Shown: piece by piece, positions 47,651-55,563 of the stretch
Layout of the letters: every line of letters starts with the position of its first letter
How positions within the stretch are numbered: the stretch's first letter is position 1
Assembly: GCA_965279085.1 (NCBI GenBank)
Contig: OZ257149.1
Span: 1,922,001 to 1,986,000, forward strand
Direction of reading: 5' to 3'
Length of the DNA: 64,000 nucleotides
Source of the DNA: UBA7672 sp965279085
Lineage (GTDB): Bacteria > Pseudomonadota > Alphaproteobacteria > Caulobacterales > Hyphomonadaceae
Position numbers and translations under genes: made by a program
Notes under the pieces: model-generated
What the model was told of the DNA's origin: nothing
The model's database searches: none
Seen by the model: the letters and a program-made list of their open reading frames with translations, nothing else

Positions 47651-48742
47651 TCAAAGACCCAGAGAAAACACGACGCTGAATCCGAAACCCTGACCGCCAG
47701 CCGACGTGGTCGATGTGCCGCCAATCTGGCTGACCGACGCATCCATGATCCGCAGACCGAGGCCTCGGCGCGCGCCGGGCTGAATTTGTGGCGCGCCGAT
47801 CCCGTCATCCGTGCAGAGAAGTTCCGCCATGCCGTCCGCCACGCGGCGCAACGAAATACGGATTGTGCCCGAACGCTTATCCGGAAAAGCGCGCTTCAGC
47901 GAGTTCGAGACGAACTCGCTGACGATCATTCCGACAGCCGATGCACGCCTGCTTTCGACGTCGAGCCGTTCCGCAGCAACTTTGACACGGACATTCGCCG
48001 CCGCATTGTCCTGCAGAAGGCCGGCAAGCCGCTCGAGGTAGTGACCGAGATCGACTTCGTCCGTCTTGCTTGTGCTGTTGAGTTCCTCATGCACAAGCGA
48101 CACGGTGCGCAGCCGCTGCGAAACTTCGTCGAGCGCGGAACGGACACCGTCGTCCTTCGATGCGCTACGCTGCAGCTGTACGAGCGACGAAACGGATTGC
48201 AGCGAGTTCTTCACCCGATGGTCGATCTCGTTCATCAGCACCGCCTGATTCTTCAGTGCACGCCGTAGATCGAGCTGCGTCATGACCTGCCTGGCAAGCA
48301 CCTGAAGCGAGCGCTTCTGGAAATCCGTCAGCACGCGCGGCTGATAATCGAGCACGCAAAGCGTGCCGAGCGGCAAACCCTCCGGCGTCTTCAACAATGC
48401 TCCCGCGTAAAAGCGAAGGCCCTGATCGCCAGAAACAAGCCCGTTCCCGGCCATCCGCGGATCGAGCTGTGTGTCTGAAATCTCGACGAAGCTCTCCTCC
48501 AGGATCGCATGCGAGCAGATCGAGGTTTCCAGCGGCGTCTCGCGCACGCCAAGGCCCGTCTCGGCCTTGAACCATTGGCGATGCTCGTCGATCAGGTTCA
48601 CCACCGAGATTGGCGTGCCGCATATCGCTGCCGCCAGCTCCACCAGCTCGTCGAAGTCCGCCTCTCGCGGCGTATCGAGAATGTCGTACGACCTGAGCGC
48701 AGCAAGCAGGGCGGCCTGCAGGGGGTGAACGGCCGCCTTCAC
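47651..48742 (-). CDS. GAF-domain sensor histidine kinase (HisKA_2 type)
   Basis: Soluble sensor kinase of 363 residues. A GAF domain fills about 20-155 (F-D-E-L-V-E-L-A-A-A-I, C-S-H-A-I-L, L-P-L-G-T-L-C-V-L-D). The phosphoacceptor His175 lies in N-E-I-D-H-R-V-K-N-S-L-Q, the HisKA_2/HWE-like form, followed by an ATPase with E-F-V-S-N-S-L, D-D-G-I-G-A and R-R-G-L-G-L-R-I-M. There is no membrane segment or receiver domain, and no response regulator next door. Such kinases in alphaproteobacteria often feed the general stress (PhyR) pathway or light and redox responses; which, is open. Confidence 0.9.
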   Translation of the reverse strand: MKAAVHPLQAALLAALRSYDILDTPREADFDELVELAAAICGTPISVVNLIDEHRQWFKAETGLGVRETPLETSICSHAILEESFVEISDTQLDPRMAGNGLVSGDQGLRFYAGALLKTPEGLPLGTLCVLDYQPRVLTDFQKRSLQVLARQVMTQLDLRRALKNQAVLMNEIDHRVKNSLQSVSSLVQLQRSASKDDGVRSALDEVSQRLRTVSLVHEELNSTSKTDEVDLGHYLERLAGLLQDNAAANVRVKVAAERLDVESRRASAVGMIVSEFVSNSLKRAFPDKRSGTIRISLRRVADGMAELLCTDDGIGAPQIQPGARRGLGLRIMDASVSQIGGTSTTSAGGQGFGFSVVFSLGL

Positions 48743-48824
48743 TTGGGTTTACCTTGTCGGTTGCGCGCCAGGGGCGCGCGTCCGGCATACCAGATGACCC
48801 TGCTCCTGGGGAGTCGCGCGGCGC

Positions 48825-49745
48825 CTACCCCCGGAAACACCACTCCAGGATTGCCTTCTGCGCGTGCAGGCGGTTTTCCGCTTCGTCGAACACCAGCGAG
48901 TGCGGGCCGTCGATCACGTCCGCGTCCACTTCCTCGCCACGATGCGCCGGAAGGCAGTGCAGGAACTTCGCCCCGCCATTCGCCGCGCGCATCAGCTCGG
49001 CACTCACCTTGTAGGCGGCAAGATCGCCAAGACGCCTGTCCGCATCCTTGTCGCCCATCGACACGAACGTGTCGGCGACCACGACATCGGCGCCCGCCAC
49101 CGCCTGCTTTGGATCGCGGAACAGGTCGATGCGCCCCTGCTCGGCCCGCGCGCGCTCGACGTCTTCCATGTTCGGGTCATACCCCGCCGGCGTCGCCACG
49201 CTCAGCGAGAACCCGAATTTCGGCGCCGCATGGATGAACGTGTTGGCCATGTTGTTGCCATCGCCCACCCACGCGATGCGTGCGCCCTTCAAGGTCAGCC
49301 CTGCCTCTTCCAGCGTCTGCAGGTCCGCCATGATCTGGCACGGATGCGACTTGTCGGTCAGCCCGTTGATCACCGGAACCGTCGCCGCCTTCGCGAAAGC
49401 CACCACATCCGCATGGCTGTTCGCGCGCATCATCACCGCATCGACATAGCGCGAGAGAACCTTCGCCGTGTCTTCGATGCTTTCGCCCCGGCTGATCTGC
49501 GAATCCGACGCCGTCAGGATCAGCGACGATCCCCCCAGCTGCCTTATCGCCATGTCGAAACTCACGCGCGTGCGCGTCGAGTTCTTCTCGAAGATCATCG
49601 CCAGCGTGCGACCGACAAGCGGCGCGTCCTTGTCCGCCGTGCCCTTGGGCAGTCCCTTGCGGGCAGCCTTCCGGGTCTTGGCGCTGTTCAGGATCGATCT
49701 CAGCTCGCCCGAAGAGATGGGCCACAGATCGAGGAAGTGGTTCAT
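48825..49745 (-). CDS. argF: Ornithine carbamoyltransferase
   Basis: Makes citrulline from ornithine and carbamoyl phosphate in arginine synthesis. The carbamoyl-phosphate site S-T-R-T is at 56-59 of 306 residues, followed by S-F-D-M-A; the ornithine loop and H-C-L-P-A-H-R-G-E-E-V near the C-terminus are present. It starts ten bases after argD in one operon. The next gene on that strand is the histidine kinase, 82 bases downstream. Confidence 0.97.
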   Translation of the reverse strand: MNHFLDLWPISSGELRSILNSAKTRKAARKGLPKGTADKDAPLVGRTLAMIFEKNSTRTRVSFDMAIRQLGGSSLILTASDSQISRGESIEDTAKVLSRYVDAVMMRANSHADVVAFAKAATVPVINGLTDKSHPCQIMADLQTLEEAGLTLKGARIAWVGDGNNMANTFIHAAPKFGFSLSVATPAGYDPNMEDVERARAEQGRIDLFRDPKQAVAGADVVVADTFVSMGDKDADRRLGDLAAYKVSAELMRAANGGAKFLHCLPAHRGEEVDADVIDGPHSLVFDEAENRLHAQKAILEWCFRG

Positions 49746-49755
49746 GACCTCGTCC

Positions 49756-50946
49756 TTACGATCCCGCAGCCGTCATCATGGTCGCGAATTGCTGGTCGAT
49801 GATGTCGATGGCTTCGCGCACATCGTCCTCGGTGACGATCAGCGGCGGCGCGAGGCGCAGCGTGTTGTTGCCCGCCGTGCCGACCAGCAGCCCGCGATCG
49901 CTCAGCTTGCCACGCAGCGGCAGCGGATCGTCGCGCATCTTCAGCCCGCGCAGCAGCCCGCGCCCCGTGATGTCCAGCACCAGTTCGGGATAGCGCCCCT
50001 TCAGGCTCTCCATACCCTGCTGCATCGTGCCCGCCACACGGCGCACCTGCTCCATGAACCCGTCGCCGGTGATCACGTCGAGCACCGCATTCCCGACAGC
50101 CATCGCCAGCGGCCCGCCGCCGAATGTCGTGCCGTGAACGCCCTTGGCCATGCCGGACGCCGCCTTCTCGCTCGACAGGATCATCCCCATCGGAAAGCCG
50201 CCGCCAATGCCCTTCGCCGCCGCCAGCAGATCCGGCTCCGCGCCCGCCACCCACTGGTGATGGAACAGCTTGCCCGTCCGCCCCGCGCCGCACTGGATCT
50301 CGTCATAGATCAGCAGCACGCCATGCTCGTCGCACAGCTTGCGCAGACCCTGCAGGCACTGCTCGGGAACTTCGCGCACGCCGCCTTCGCCCTGCACCGG
50401 CTCGATCAGCACAGCCGCCAGGTCCGGCTCCTTGATCGCCAGCTTCAGGGCCTCATGATCGCCGAACGGAATCGAGCGGAAGCCCTGCAGGCGCGGACCA
50501 AAGCCCTCGCGATATTTCTCCTGCGCGCCCGCGCTGATCCCACCGAGCGTACGCCCGTGGAACGATCCCTCGAACGAGAGAATCCCGATGCGCTCCGGCG
50601 CGCCCTTCGCCCAGTGATAGCGCCGCGCGATCTTGATGCAGCCCTCGATCGACTCGGCGCCCGAGTTGGTGAAGAACGCAAAATCCGCGAACGTCAGGTC
50701 GACATAGCGCTGCGCCAGCCGCTCCTGCCCCGGCACGCGGAACATGTTCGACGTATGCCACAGCGTGTTGGCCTGCTTCGTCAGCGCCTCGACGAGAACC
50801 GGATGGCAATGGCCCAGCGCGTTGACCGCGATCCCCGCGATGAAGTCGAGGTAGGGCTTTCCCTTCTCGTCATACATGCGCACGCCCTCGCCTCGCTCGA
50901 AAACGACCGGGCTCGGGCCGTAGACGGGAAGCACTGCGTTCGTCAT
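49756..50946 (-). CDS. argD: Acetylornithine aminotransferase
   Basis: Class-III PLP aminotransferase that forms N-acetylornithine; it often also serves in lysine synthesis. The 396 residues have N-S-G-A-E-S-I-E-G-C-I-K-I-A-R, G-S-F-H-G-R-T-L-G, L-L-I-Y-D-E-I-Q-C-G-A-G-R-T-G and the PLP lysine in A-A-K-G-I-G-G-G-F-P-M-G. The start is ATG 50946 with AAGGAG upstream. First gene of argD-argF; argJ lies 13 kb away at the right edge. Confidence 0.97.
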   Translation of the reverse strand: MTNAVLPVYGPSPVVFERGEGVRMYDEKGKPYLDFIAGIAVNALGHCHPVLVEALTKQANTLWHTSNMFRVPGQERLAQRYVDLTFADFAFFTNSGAESIEGCIKIARRYHWAKGAPERIGILSFEGSFHGRTLGGISAGAQEKYREGFGPRLQGFRSIPFGDHEALKLAIKEPDLAAVLIEPVQGEGGVREVPEQCLQGLRKLCDEHGVLLIYDEIQCGAGRTGKLFHHQWVAGAEPDLLAAAKGIGGGFPMGMILSSEKAASGMAKGVHGTTFGGGPLAMAVGNAVLDVITGDGFMEQVRRVAGTMQQGMESLKGRYPELVLDITGRGLLRGLKMRDDPLPLRGKLSDRGLLVGTAGNNTLRLAPPLIVTEDDVREAIDIIDQQFATMMTAAGS

Positions 50947-51077
50947 GTGGGCATCTCCTTATGACGCCGGGCGGGAAACTCTGAAAACCTCTTTCAGGGC
51001 CGAATTGGAAAGCGCGCTGAATGAGGCTCGTCGCCCCTTCTGTCAATGAAAATGCGGTGACTCCGGGGCAAACGCCC

Positions 51078-51153
51078 CATGGTTCGACGGGCTCACCATG
51101 AGGCTACTCAGCCAGCCCTGGTTCAGCCATCGTGGTGAGCCCGTCGAACCATG
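51078..51153. repeat. Perfect 21-bp inverted repeat (GTCGAAC family)
   Basis: The left arm at 51078-51098 and the right arm at 51133-51153 are exact complements (CATGGTTCGACGGGCTCAC-type), 34 bases apart. It shares GTGAGC and GTCGAACCA words with the element at 45435-45559. It lies between the argD start and the permease stop, beyond the argD promoter. Confidence 0.85.
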
Positions 51154-51165
51154 CAGGCGTGCTCG

Positions 51166-52017
51166 CTACGCCTTCAGCTTGTACCCTGCCCGCAGCAGCA
51201 TCCAGCACGCCACGCACAGCGCCAGCGTGATCGCCAGCGACATGGCCCCGCCGAACCAGAGATTGCTCTCCGCATGGCCGGTGAACCCATACCGGAACCC
51301 GTCGATCATCTGGAAGAACGGGTTGAAGTGGCTGATCGTCACGAACGGCTCGGGCAAGCGCCCGATCGGATAGAACGTGCCCGACAGCATGGTCAGCGGC
51401 ATGATGACGAAGTTCTGCACCGCCGCCATGTGGTCGAACTTGTCGGCCCAGATCCCGCCCAGCAGCCCGACCGCGCCCATGAACAGCGAGGCCACCACCG
51501 AGAAGTAGAGCACCGCGAACAGGTTCGCGACCTGGAACGGCGTGATCTGCATGATCCATACGGCGGCATAGGTCACCAGACCCACGAGAATGCCGCGCGT
51601 CACCGCTCCCGATAGAAACCCGACCGTCAGCTCGCCCGGCGACAGCGGCGGCATCAGGAAATCCACCGAGTTGCCCTGCACCTTAGCGATGATCAGCGAC
51701 GACGACGTATTCGCGAACGCGTTGTTGAGGATCGCCATCATCACGACGCCGGGCGCCAGGAAGGTCTCGAACGGCACGCCCCCCACCATCCCGCCACTGC
51801 CCTGCCCGAAGGCAAGCTTGAACACGAACAGCATCAGCAGGCTCGAGACCACCGGCGCAAACAGCGTCTGCATCCCGACTTTCCAGAACCGCCGCGTCTC
51901 GCGCAGGCACAGCGTCCACAGTCCCACCCAGTTCACCGCGCCATACTGCCGGGGCGATCTGTGCGCCGGAGCCCCCGGAGAAGCATCAAGCGGCGGTCGT
52001 GTCAGCGTCTGATCCAT
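51166..52017 (-). CDS. ABC-2-type transport permease
   Basis: Membrane component of an ABC exporter, 283 residues with six helices. The ABC-2 signature is seen in P-F-E-T-F-L-A-P-G-V-V-M-M-A and in F-N-P-F-F-Q-M-I-D-G-F-R-Y-G, with S-G-T-F-Y-P-I-G between. Such permeases (YadH/NodJ-like) need an ATPase, usually encoded just upstream, but here the upstream gene is divergent and unrelated, so the ATPase lies elsewhere. A 12-base palindrome ATTCCGCGGAAT at 52100 is between the divergent starts. Substrate unknown. Confidence 0.9.
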   Translation of the reverse strand: MDQTLTRPPLDASPGAPAHRSPRQYGAVNWVGLWTLCLRETRRFWKVGMQTLFAPVVSSLLMLFVFKLAFGQGSGGMVGGVPFETFLAPGVVMMAILNNAFANTSSSLIIAKVQGNSVDFLMPPLSPGELTVGFLSGAVTRGILVGLVTYAAVWIMQITPFQVANLFAVLYFSVVASLFMGAVGLLGGIWADKFDHMAAVQNFVIMPLTMLSGTFYPIGRLPEPFVTISHFNPFFQMIDGFRYGFTGHAESNLWFGGAMSLAITLALCVACWMLLRAGYKLKA

Positions 52018-52099
52018 GACCGCGTTCTATGCCCTTGAGCCGGTTCCGCCATGGAAATGTAGTCATGGCGTCCAAAACGCAAGGTTCGGCTACCCCGCA

Positions 52100-52111
52100 A
52101 TTCCGCGGAAT
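52100..52111. promoter_or_regulatory. 12-base perfect palindrome
   Basis: ATTCCGCGGAAT lies in the gap between the divergent permease gene (start 52017) and the hypothetical gene at 52227. It may be a regulator site; a chance palindrome cannot be excluded. Confidence 0.3.
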
Positions 52112-52226
52112 CCAGACCACGCCTCCAGAAAAATTCTCCAACGCTTCCAACGCCAAACGCCGCTGGAAGTGGTGGATCTGGATACACCAATCCCGCACCC
52201 GCCCTGGCGCGCACGATAATGCGCGC

Positions 52227-53141
52227 ATGAAACCGATGACCGATCCCATGTCGGCGCCGCCTTGGCCGCCCACCACCTACCCCGTCCCCACCCTGTGGGA
52301 GCGGGCGAAGGCCATGTTCGGCGTGCTGACGAAACGCATTGGCTCTGCGGCGGACCTCTCGCGCTGGATGCGCCTGCGCCACGTCCCGCGCACCGAAATC
52401 CTCTGCCGCCTCGTGCCGGTCGAGAAACTCACGCGCCTGCTGCTCACCATCGAGGCCATCACCTTCCTCCTGATGACGCCCGAAGGCGCGCGCCTCCGCC
52501 GCGAGACGCCAAAGCGCGAACCGCCGCCCGCGCCGCCGCTGCCCGGAACAAAAAAGCCGATCACCCGCATCGCGATGCCCGGCTGGCACACCATCGCCGC
52601 GCTGCGCCCGCGCATCGATCCGCGCGTCGCCGAACGCGAAGCAAGGCTCGCCGCCGAGGCGCCGCCAATCGATCCCTACGATCCGGAAAACTGGTCCTGC
52701 CGGTTCGGCGTCTTGAGTTGGCGCCATCCACGTCCCGACGCGGACGACGACGTCGCGACGTGTCAGCCCGCCGCCCGATCGATGCTCGAAAGCTTCATCG
52801 ATACGACGTTTCCCATCGTGCTTGGCCCGACGATGGCGGACCTGGCGTCGCCGAAACCCGAACAGCCAAAACCCGAAGGCGATCGCGCCGCCTTCTCGCT
52901 CGCCCGCCGCATCGAGGCGCTCGCGCGCGTGCTCGCCGATCCCGGCCCCGCCATCCGCCGCCTCGCGAAATTCCTCGCGAGCCTGCCGCACGACGCCCTG
53001 CCCGACACACCCGGCGCCCGCTCCATCGACAGCCGCTGGTGGTGGCACGGCCGCCCCGAATGGTTCAACGTCAACGCCCTCGCCCGCCCTGCGGTGCGAG
53101 CCCTCACCACCGCCTGCGCGCCGCCTCCCGAACCCGGCTAG
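52227..53141 (+). CDS. Hypothetical protein, proline-rich
   Basis: 304-residue protein of no recognised family. It is rich in Pro, Arg and Ala, lacks a signal peptide or membrane segment, and has conserved-looking blocks: L-W-E-R-A-K-A-M-F-G-V-L near the start, P-G-W-H-T-I-A-A-L-R-P-R-I near 118, C-R-F-G-V-L-S-W-R-H-P-R near 160 and W-W-W-H-G-R-P-E-W-F-N-V near 278. The frame is open to 52029; ATG 52227 is preferred because the earlier part is unlike coding sequence. Tryptophan blocks suggest a folded domain; nothing more can be said. Confidence 0.65.
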   Translation: MKPMTDPMSAPPWPPTTYPVPTLWERAKAMFGVLTKRIGSAADLSRWMRLRHVPRTEILCRLVPVEKLTRLLLTIEAITFLLMTPEGARLRRETPKREPPPAPPLPGTKKPITRIAMPGWHTIAALRPRIDPRVAEREARLAAEAPPIDPYDPENWSCRFGVLSWRHPRPDADDDVATCQPAARSMLESFIDTTFPIVLGPTMADLASPKPEQPKPEGDRAAFSLARRIEALARVLADPGPAIRRLAKFLASLPHDALPDTPGARSIDSRWWWHGRPEWFNVNALARPAVRALTTACAPPPEPG

Positions 53142-53198
53142 CAATCCTCCAATGCAAGCCGCCCAACTCGCTCACCCGCGAGAATGCGGCTGCATGTC

Positions 53199-53340
53199 TG
53201 GAAGCGGACCTCTGGTCCGCGTTCCCCGCGAAGGCGGGGATCCAGGGCCGACACCGAGGCTTGTTCCGGCTTGAAGCTTCAAGCCTGTGGAGGTTTCACA
53301 AACAGCGCTGGACCCCCGCCTTCGCGGGGGACACGGACCG
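53199..53340. repeat. Dispersed inverted-repeat element, copy 2
   Basis: GTCCGCGTTCCCCGCGAAGG at 53215-53234 and GACCCCCGCCTTCGCGGGGG at 53311-53330 are opposed arms of the element seen at 12541-12664, with the same internal GAAGCTTCAAGCC block. The second arm is slightly diverged, and a GCGGACC/GGTCCGC hairpin leads in at 53204-53219. Confidence 0.85.
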
Positions 53341-53675
53341 AGAGAGTGGGAAGCAGGAGAGGAGAAAGACCCAATCCATCCGCACCCAGAACGTCCACAG
53401 GAAAGGGCAATGAGTCCAAACCCGGCACGGCCCGGGAACTTCGCTCGAAAGTTGAGTCCCCACGGCCACAGCTGAAGTAAACCCGTCCGCGACGCCGTGA
53501 CTCAGTGAACCTGTGTACAACCCCAATATATTGATTTAGCTGTTAGGAAGCGCCCCAGCATATTGCGGCGCTGGAGCCCGCAGATACTATTCCTAGCAAT
53601 TGGGAGCGGGGTCGGCCCGGACACAGCCTACATCTTGTGTCTTGCACGATTCCCCGAGGCTGTGGAGAGACATTC
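53341..53675. other. gcrA upstream region, gene-free
   Basis: No gene is supported here. A GACTC (GANTC, the CcrM methylation target) is at 53499-53503, and an AT-rich patch with ATATATTGATTTAG lies around 53526-53541, suitable for the gcrA promoter. No full CtrA box (TTAA-N7-TTAA) is visible. Confidence 0.45.
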
Positions 53676-54215
53676 ATGGGCTGGACCGAAGAACGCGTCG
53701 CAGAACTCAAGAAACTCTGGGCCGAAGGGCACAGTGCGAGCCAGATCGCCAAGCGCCTGGGCTCGGTCACCCGCAATGCGGTGATCGGCAAGGTGCACCG
53801 TCTGGGACTCTCCGGCCGGGCGACTCCGTCCCGCCCGGTCAAGCGCCCGCCCCGCCTTGCCCGTCCCAAGCCCCAGCAGCTTCCGCGTCAGGCTTCCTCG
53901 GCGCCTGCCACGCGCGGCGCCAACGCCCTCGCCGTCCGGCCCGAGCCGGCGCACACCCACATCTCCGAGGCCGAGGCCAACATCGTGCCGCAGCGCCTTC
54001 CCAACGGCGACATGGTCACCGTGCTGACGGTCAAGGACTCGATGTGCAAATGGCCGATCGGCGATCCGGCCGATCAGAACTTCGGCTTCTGCGGCCACGG
54101 CACGGCGGACAATTCGCCGTACTGCGCCGAGCACGCCCGCGTCGCCTTCCAGCCCGCCAAGAAGCGCGAACGCCGCGCCCGCGAGTTCGACTACATCCAG
54201 CGTCTCGCAGGCTGA
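53676..54215 (+). CDS. gcrA: Cell-cycle regulator GcrA
   Basis: Sigma-70 cofactor that activates genes at CcrM-methylated promoters and drives the Caulobacter cell cycle. The 179 residues begin M-G-W-T-E-E-R-V and continue with L-W-A-E-G-H-S-A-S-Q-I-A-K-R-L-G, the DNA-binding N-terminal domain. A proline-rich linker follows. The C-terminal domain holds C-K-W-P-I-G-D-P, F-G-F-C-G-H and Y-C-A-E-H, which binds region 2 of the sigma factor. ATG 53676 follows GGAGAG. Single gene with a dispersed repeat before and after. It strongly suggests an alphaproteobacterium. Confidence 0.96.
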   Translation: MGWTEERVAELKKLWAEGHSASQIAKRLGSVTRNAVIGKVHRLGLSGRATPSRPVKRPPRLARPKPQQLPRQASSAPATRGANALAVRPEPAHTHISEAEANIVPQRLPNGDMVTVLTVKDSMCKWPIGDPADQNFGFCGHGTADNSPYCAEHARVAFQPAKKRERRAREFDYIQRLAG

Positions 54216-54345
54216 TCTCTCTTTTCCCGACACGGGCCTGAACAGGTTCGCCCCCAAAGGACGGAATCCCTTCTACCCGCGACGGCGCCGTCCCGGAGTC
54301 CCAGGCCACCACCTGGTCGATTCCGGGGCGGTTCTCGTTTTATCC

Positions 54346-54367
54346 GGACCGCCGGGCGCCTGCCCGG
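54346..54367. repeat. Single arm of second dispersed repeat family
   Basis: Identical to the left arm of the 22-bp inverted repeat at 13791-13812 (core GCCGGGCGCCTGCCCGG). No matching right arm lies nearby. It sits in the 250-base gap between gcrA and the next gene. Confidence 0.7.
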
Positions 54368-54466
54368 CAGTCGCTGCGCAGCAGCGAGTTCGATGATCAC
54401 GCTCCTCCGCCAGATGGAAGACGGCCTCCCGATGCGCTAGCTTTCTCCGCAAGCAGGGGGAACAAG

Positions 54467-55516
54467 ATGCGCCATTGCCTGTCCATTCTCGCCGCCGCAT
54501 GCCTCGCCCTCGCCGCCGCGCCTGCCCTCGCACAAACGCCAGACACGGACGACGAGGACGACTTCGTCTTCGACCGCGCCTGCATGGACGACGACGGCCG
54601 TGACCTCTGCGACCAGGGTATGTGGTCAAAGATCGTTGCGAACTTCGGCCTCGAGCCCGCCGAACTTGTGCAGCGCGCCGGCTTTCGCGGCGTCCGCGTC
54701 TTCACCGTGGACGGCTACGGCAGAGACATGCCAGCCATCACGATCCTGACTCCCGGCGGCGCACGCGATCCAGAACTCGCCGTGCACTGGGAGACATTCA
54801 GAGGCGCGCCGACAGCCCATCGCGCCCGCCTTTCCCGCATCGCTCCGCCAGACCTCTGGCGCCTTGCGGCCGATCTGCAGAGCCTCACCGCGACTTCGCC
54901 CGATCGCCAACCAACGGCCGAGAAGTTGCCCGACGACCGGGTTGTCATTTGCCTGCACGCCTGGGTCACGGTCACCGAAAGCCTCACCGATTCAGGCGTG
55001 ACACGGCGCATCCGCAACGCCTGCGGCGACGATCCACTGTTCGATGCGAGTTACGGAATGTCGGGTGAGGCGCTTCGCTCCTTCCCCGATTGTGTCCGCA
55101 TCGATCCCGCCAACCATCGCAACGAGTCAACCATCCTGCGCCGCTGCTTCGCGCTCGACGGGCCGGACCCAGCCACCGCCGCCGAAGTCCTCAACCTGAT
55201 GGACGGCGAGATCGACGACACCATCGACCTGAAAGCGATGCTCGCGCCCGATGTCAGCCTGACTCGGGCTGGCCATTCCGACGTCTCTGGCTCTGCCGCC
55301 GTGGCCGAAGCGTTCGCCGATCCGGAACTGACCGAGACCAGCCTCTACGCAAACCACGTCACCGCCGAACCCGGCCGCGTCACGGCAAGCGGCTACATCC
55401 AGGACTATCGCGAAGACGACCTCAAGGCGGCCACCATGCAACTCGTCTGGGTCCGGCCCGGAAACGACTGGCGCATCGGCTCAATCGCCATCGGCCCGTT
55501 CAAGATCGAGAACTAG
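54467..55516 (+). CDS. Hypothetical secreted protein
   Basis: 349-residue exported protein; signal peptide about 22 residues ending A-L-A-Q. An acidic stretch D-T-D-D-E-D-D follows, with Cys in D-R-A-C-M-D-D-D and D-L-C-D-Q-G-M. The middle contains several Cys and a Y-G-M-S-G-E block; the last 110 residues, with V-A-E-A-F-A-D-P, then Y-I-Q-D-Y and W-R-I-G-S-I-A-I, may be an NTF2-like or similar small domain (inference). ATG 54467 follows AGGGGGAA. No named family was recognised. Confidence 0.75.
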   Translation: MRHCLSILAAACLALAAAPALAQTPDTDDEDDFVFDRACMDDDGRDLCDQGMWSKIVANFGLEPAELVQRAGFRGVRVFTVDGYGRDMPAITILTPGGARDPELAVHWETFRGAPTAHRARLSRIAPPDLWRLAADLQSLTATSPDRQPTAEKLPDDRVVICLHAWVTVTESLTDSGVTRRIRNACGDDPLFDASYGMSGEALRSFPDCVRIDPANHRNESTILRRCFALDGPDPATAAEVLNLMDGEIDDTIDLKAMLAPDVSLTRAGHSDVSGSAAVAEAFADPELTETSLYANHVTAEPGRVTASGYIQDYREDDLKAATMQLVWVRPGNDWRIGSIAIGPFKIEN

Positions 55517-55563
55517 GCCAGCCTTCCCTACCTGTCTGGCAAGCGGGGAGGAAAGCGTCGTGC

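Noticed and set aside
53341..53675. CtrA binding site before gcrA
   Set aside because: Only half-like TTAG patches; no TTAA-N7-TTAA.
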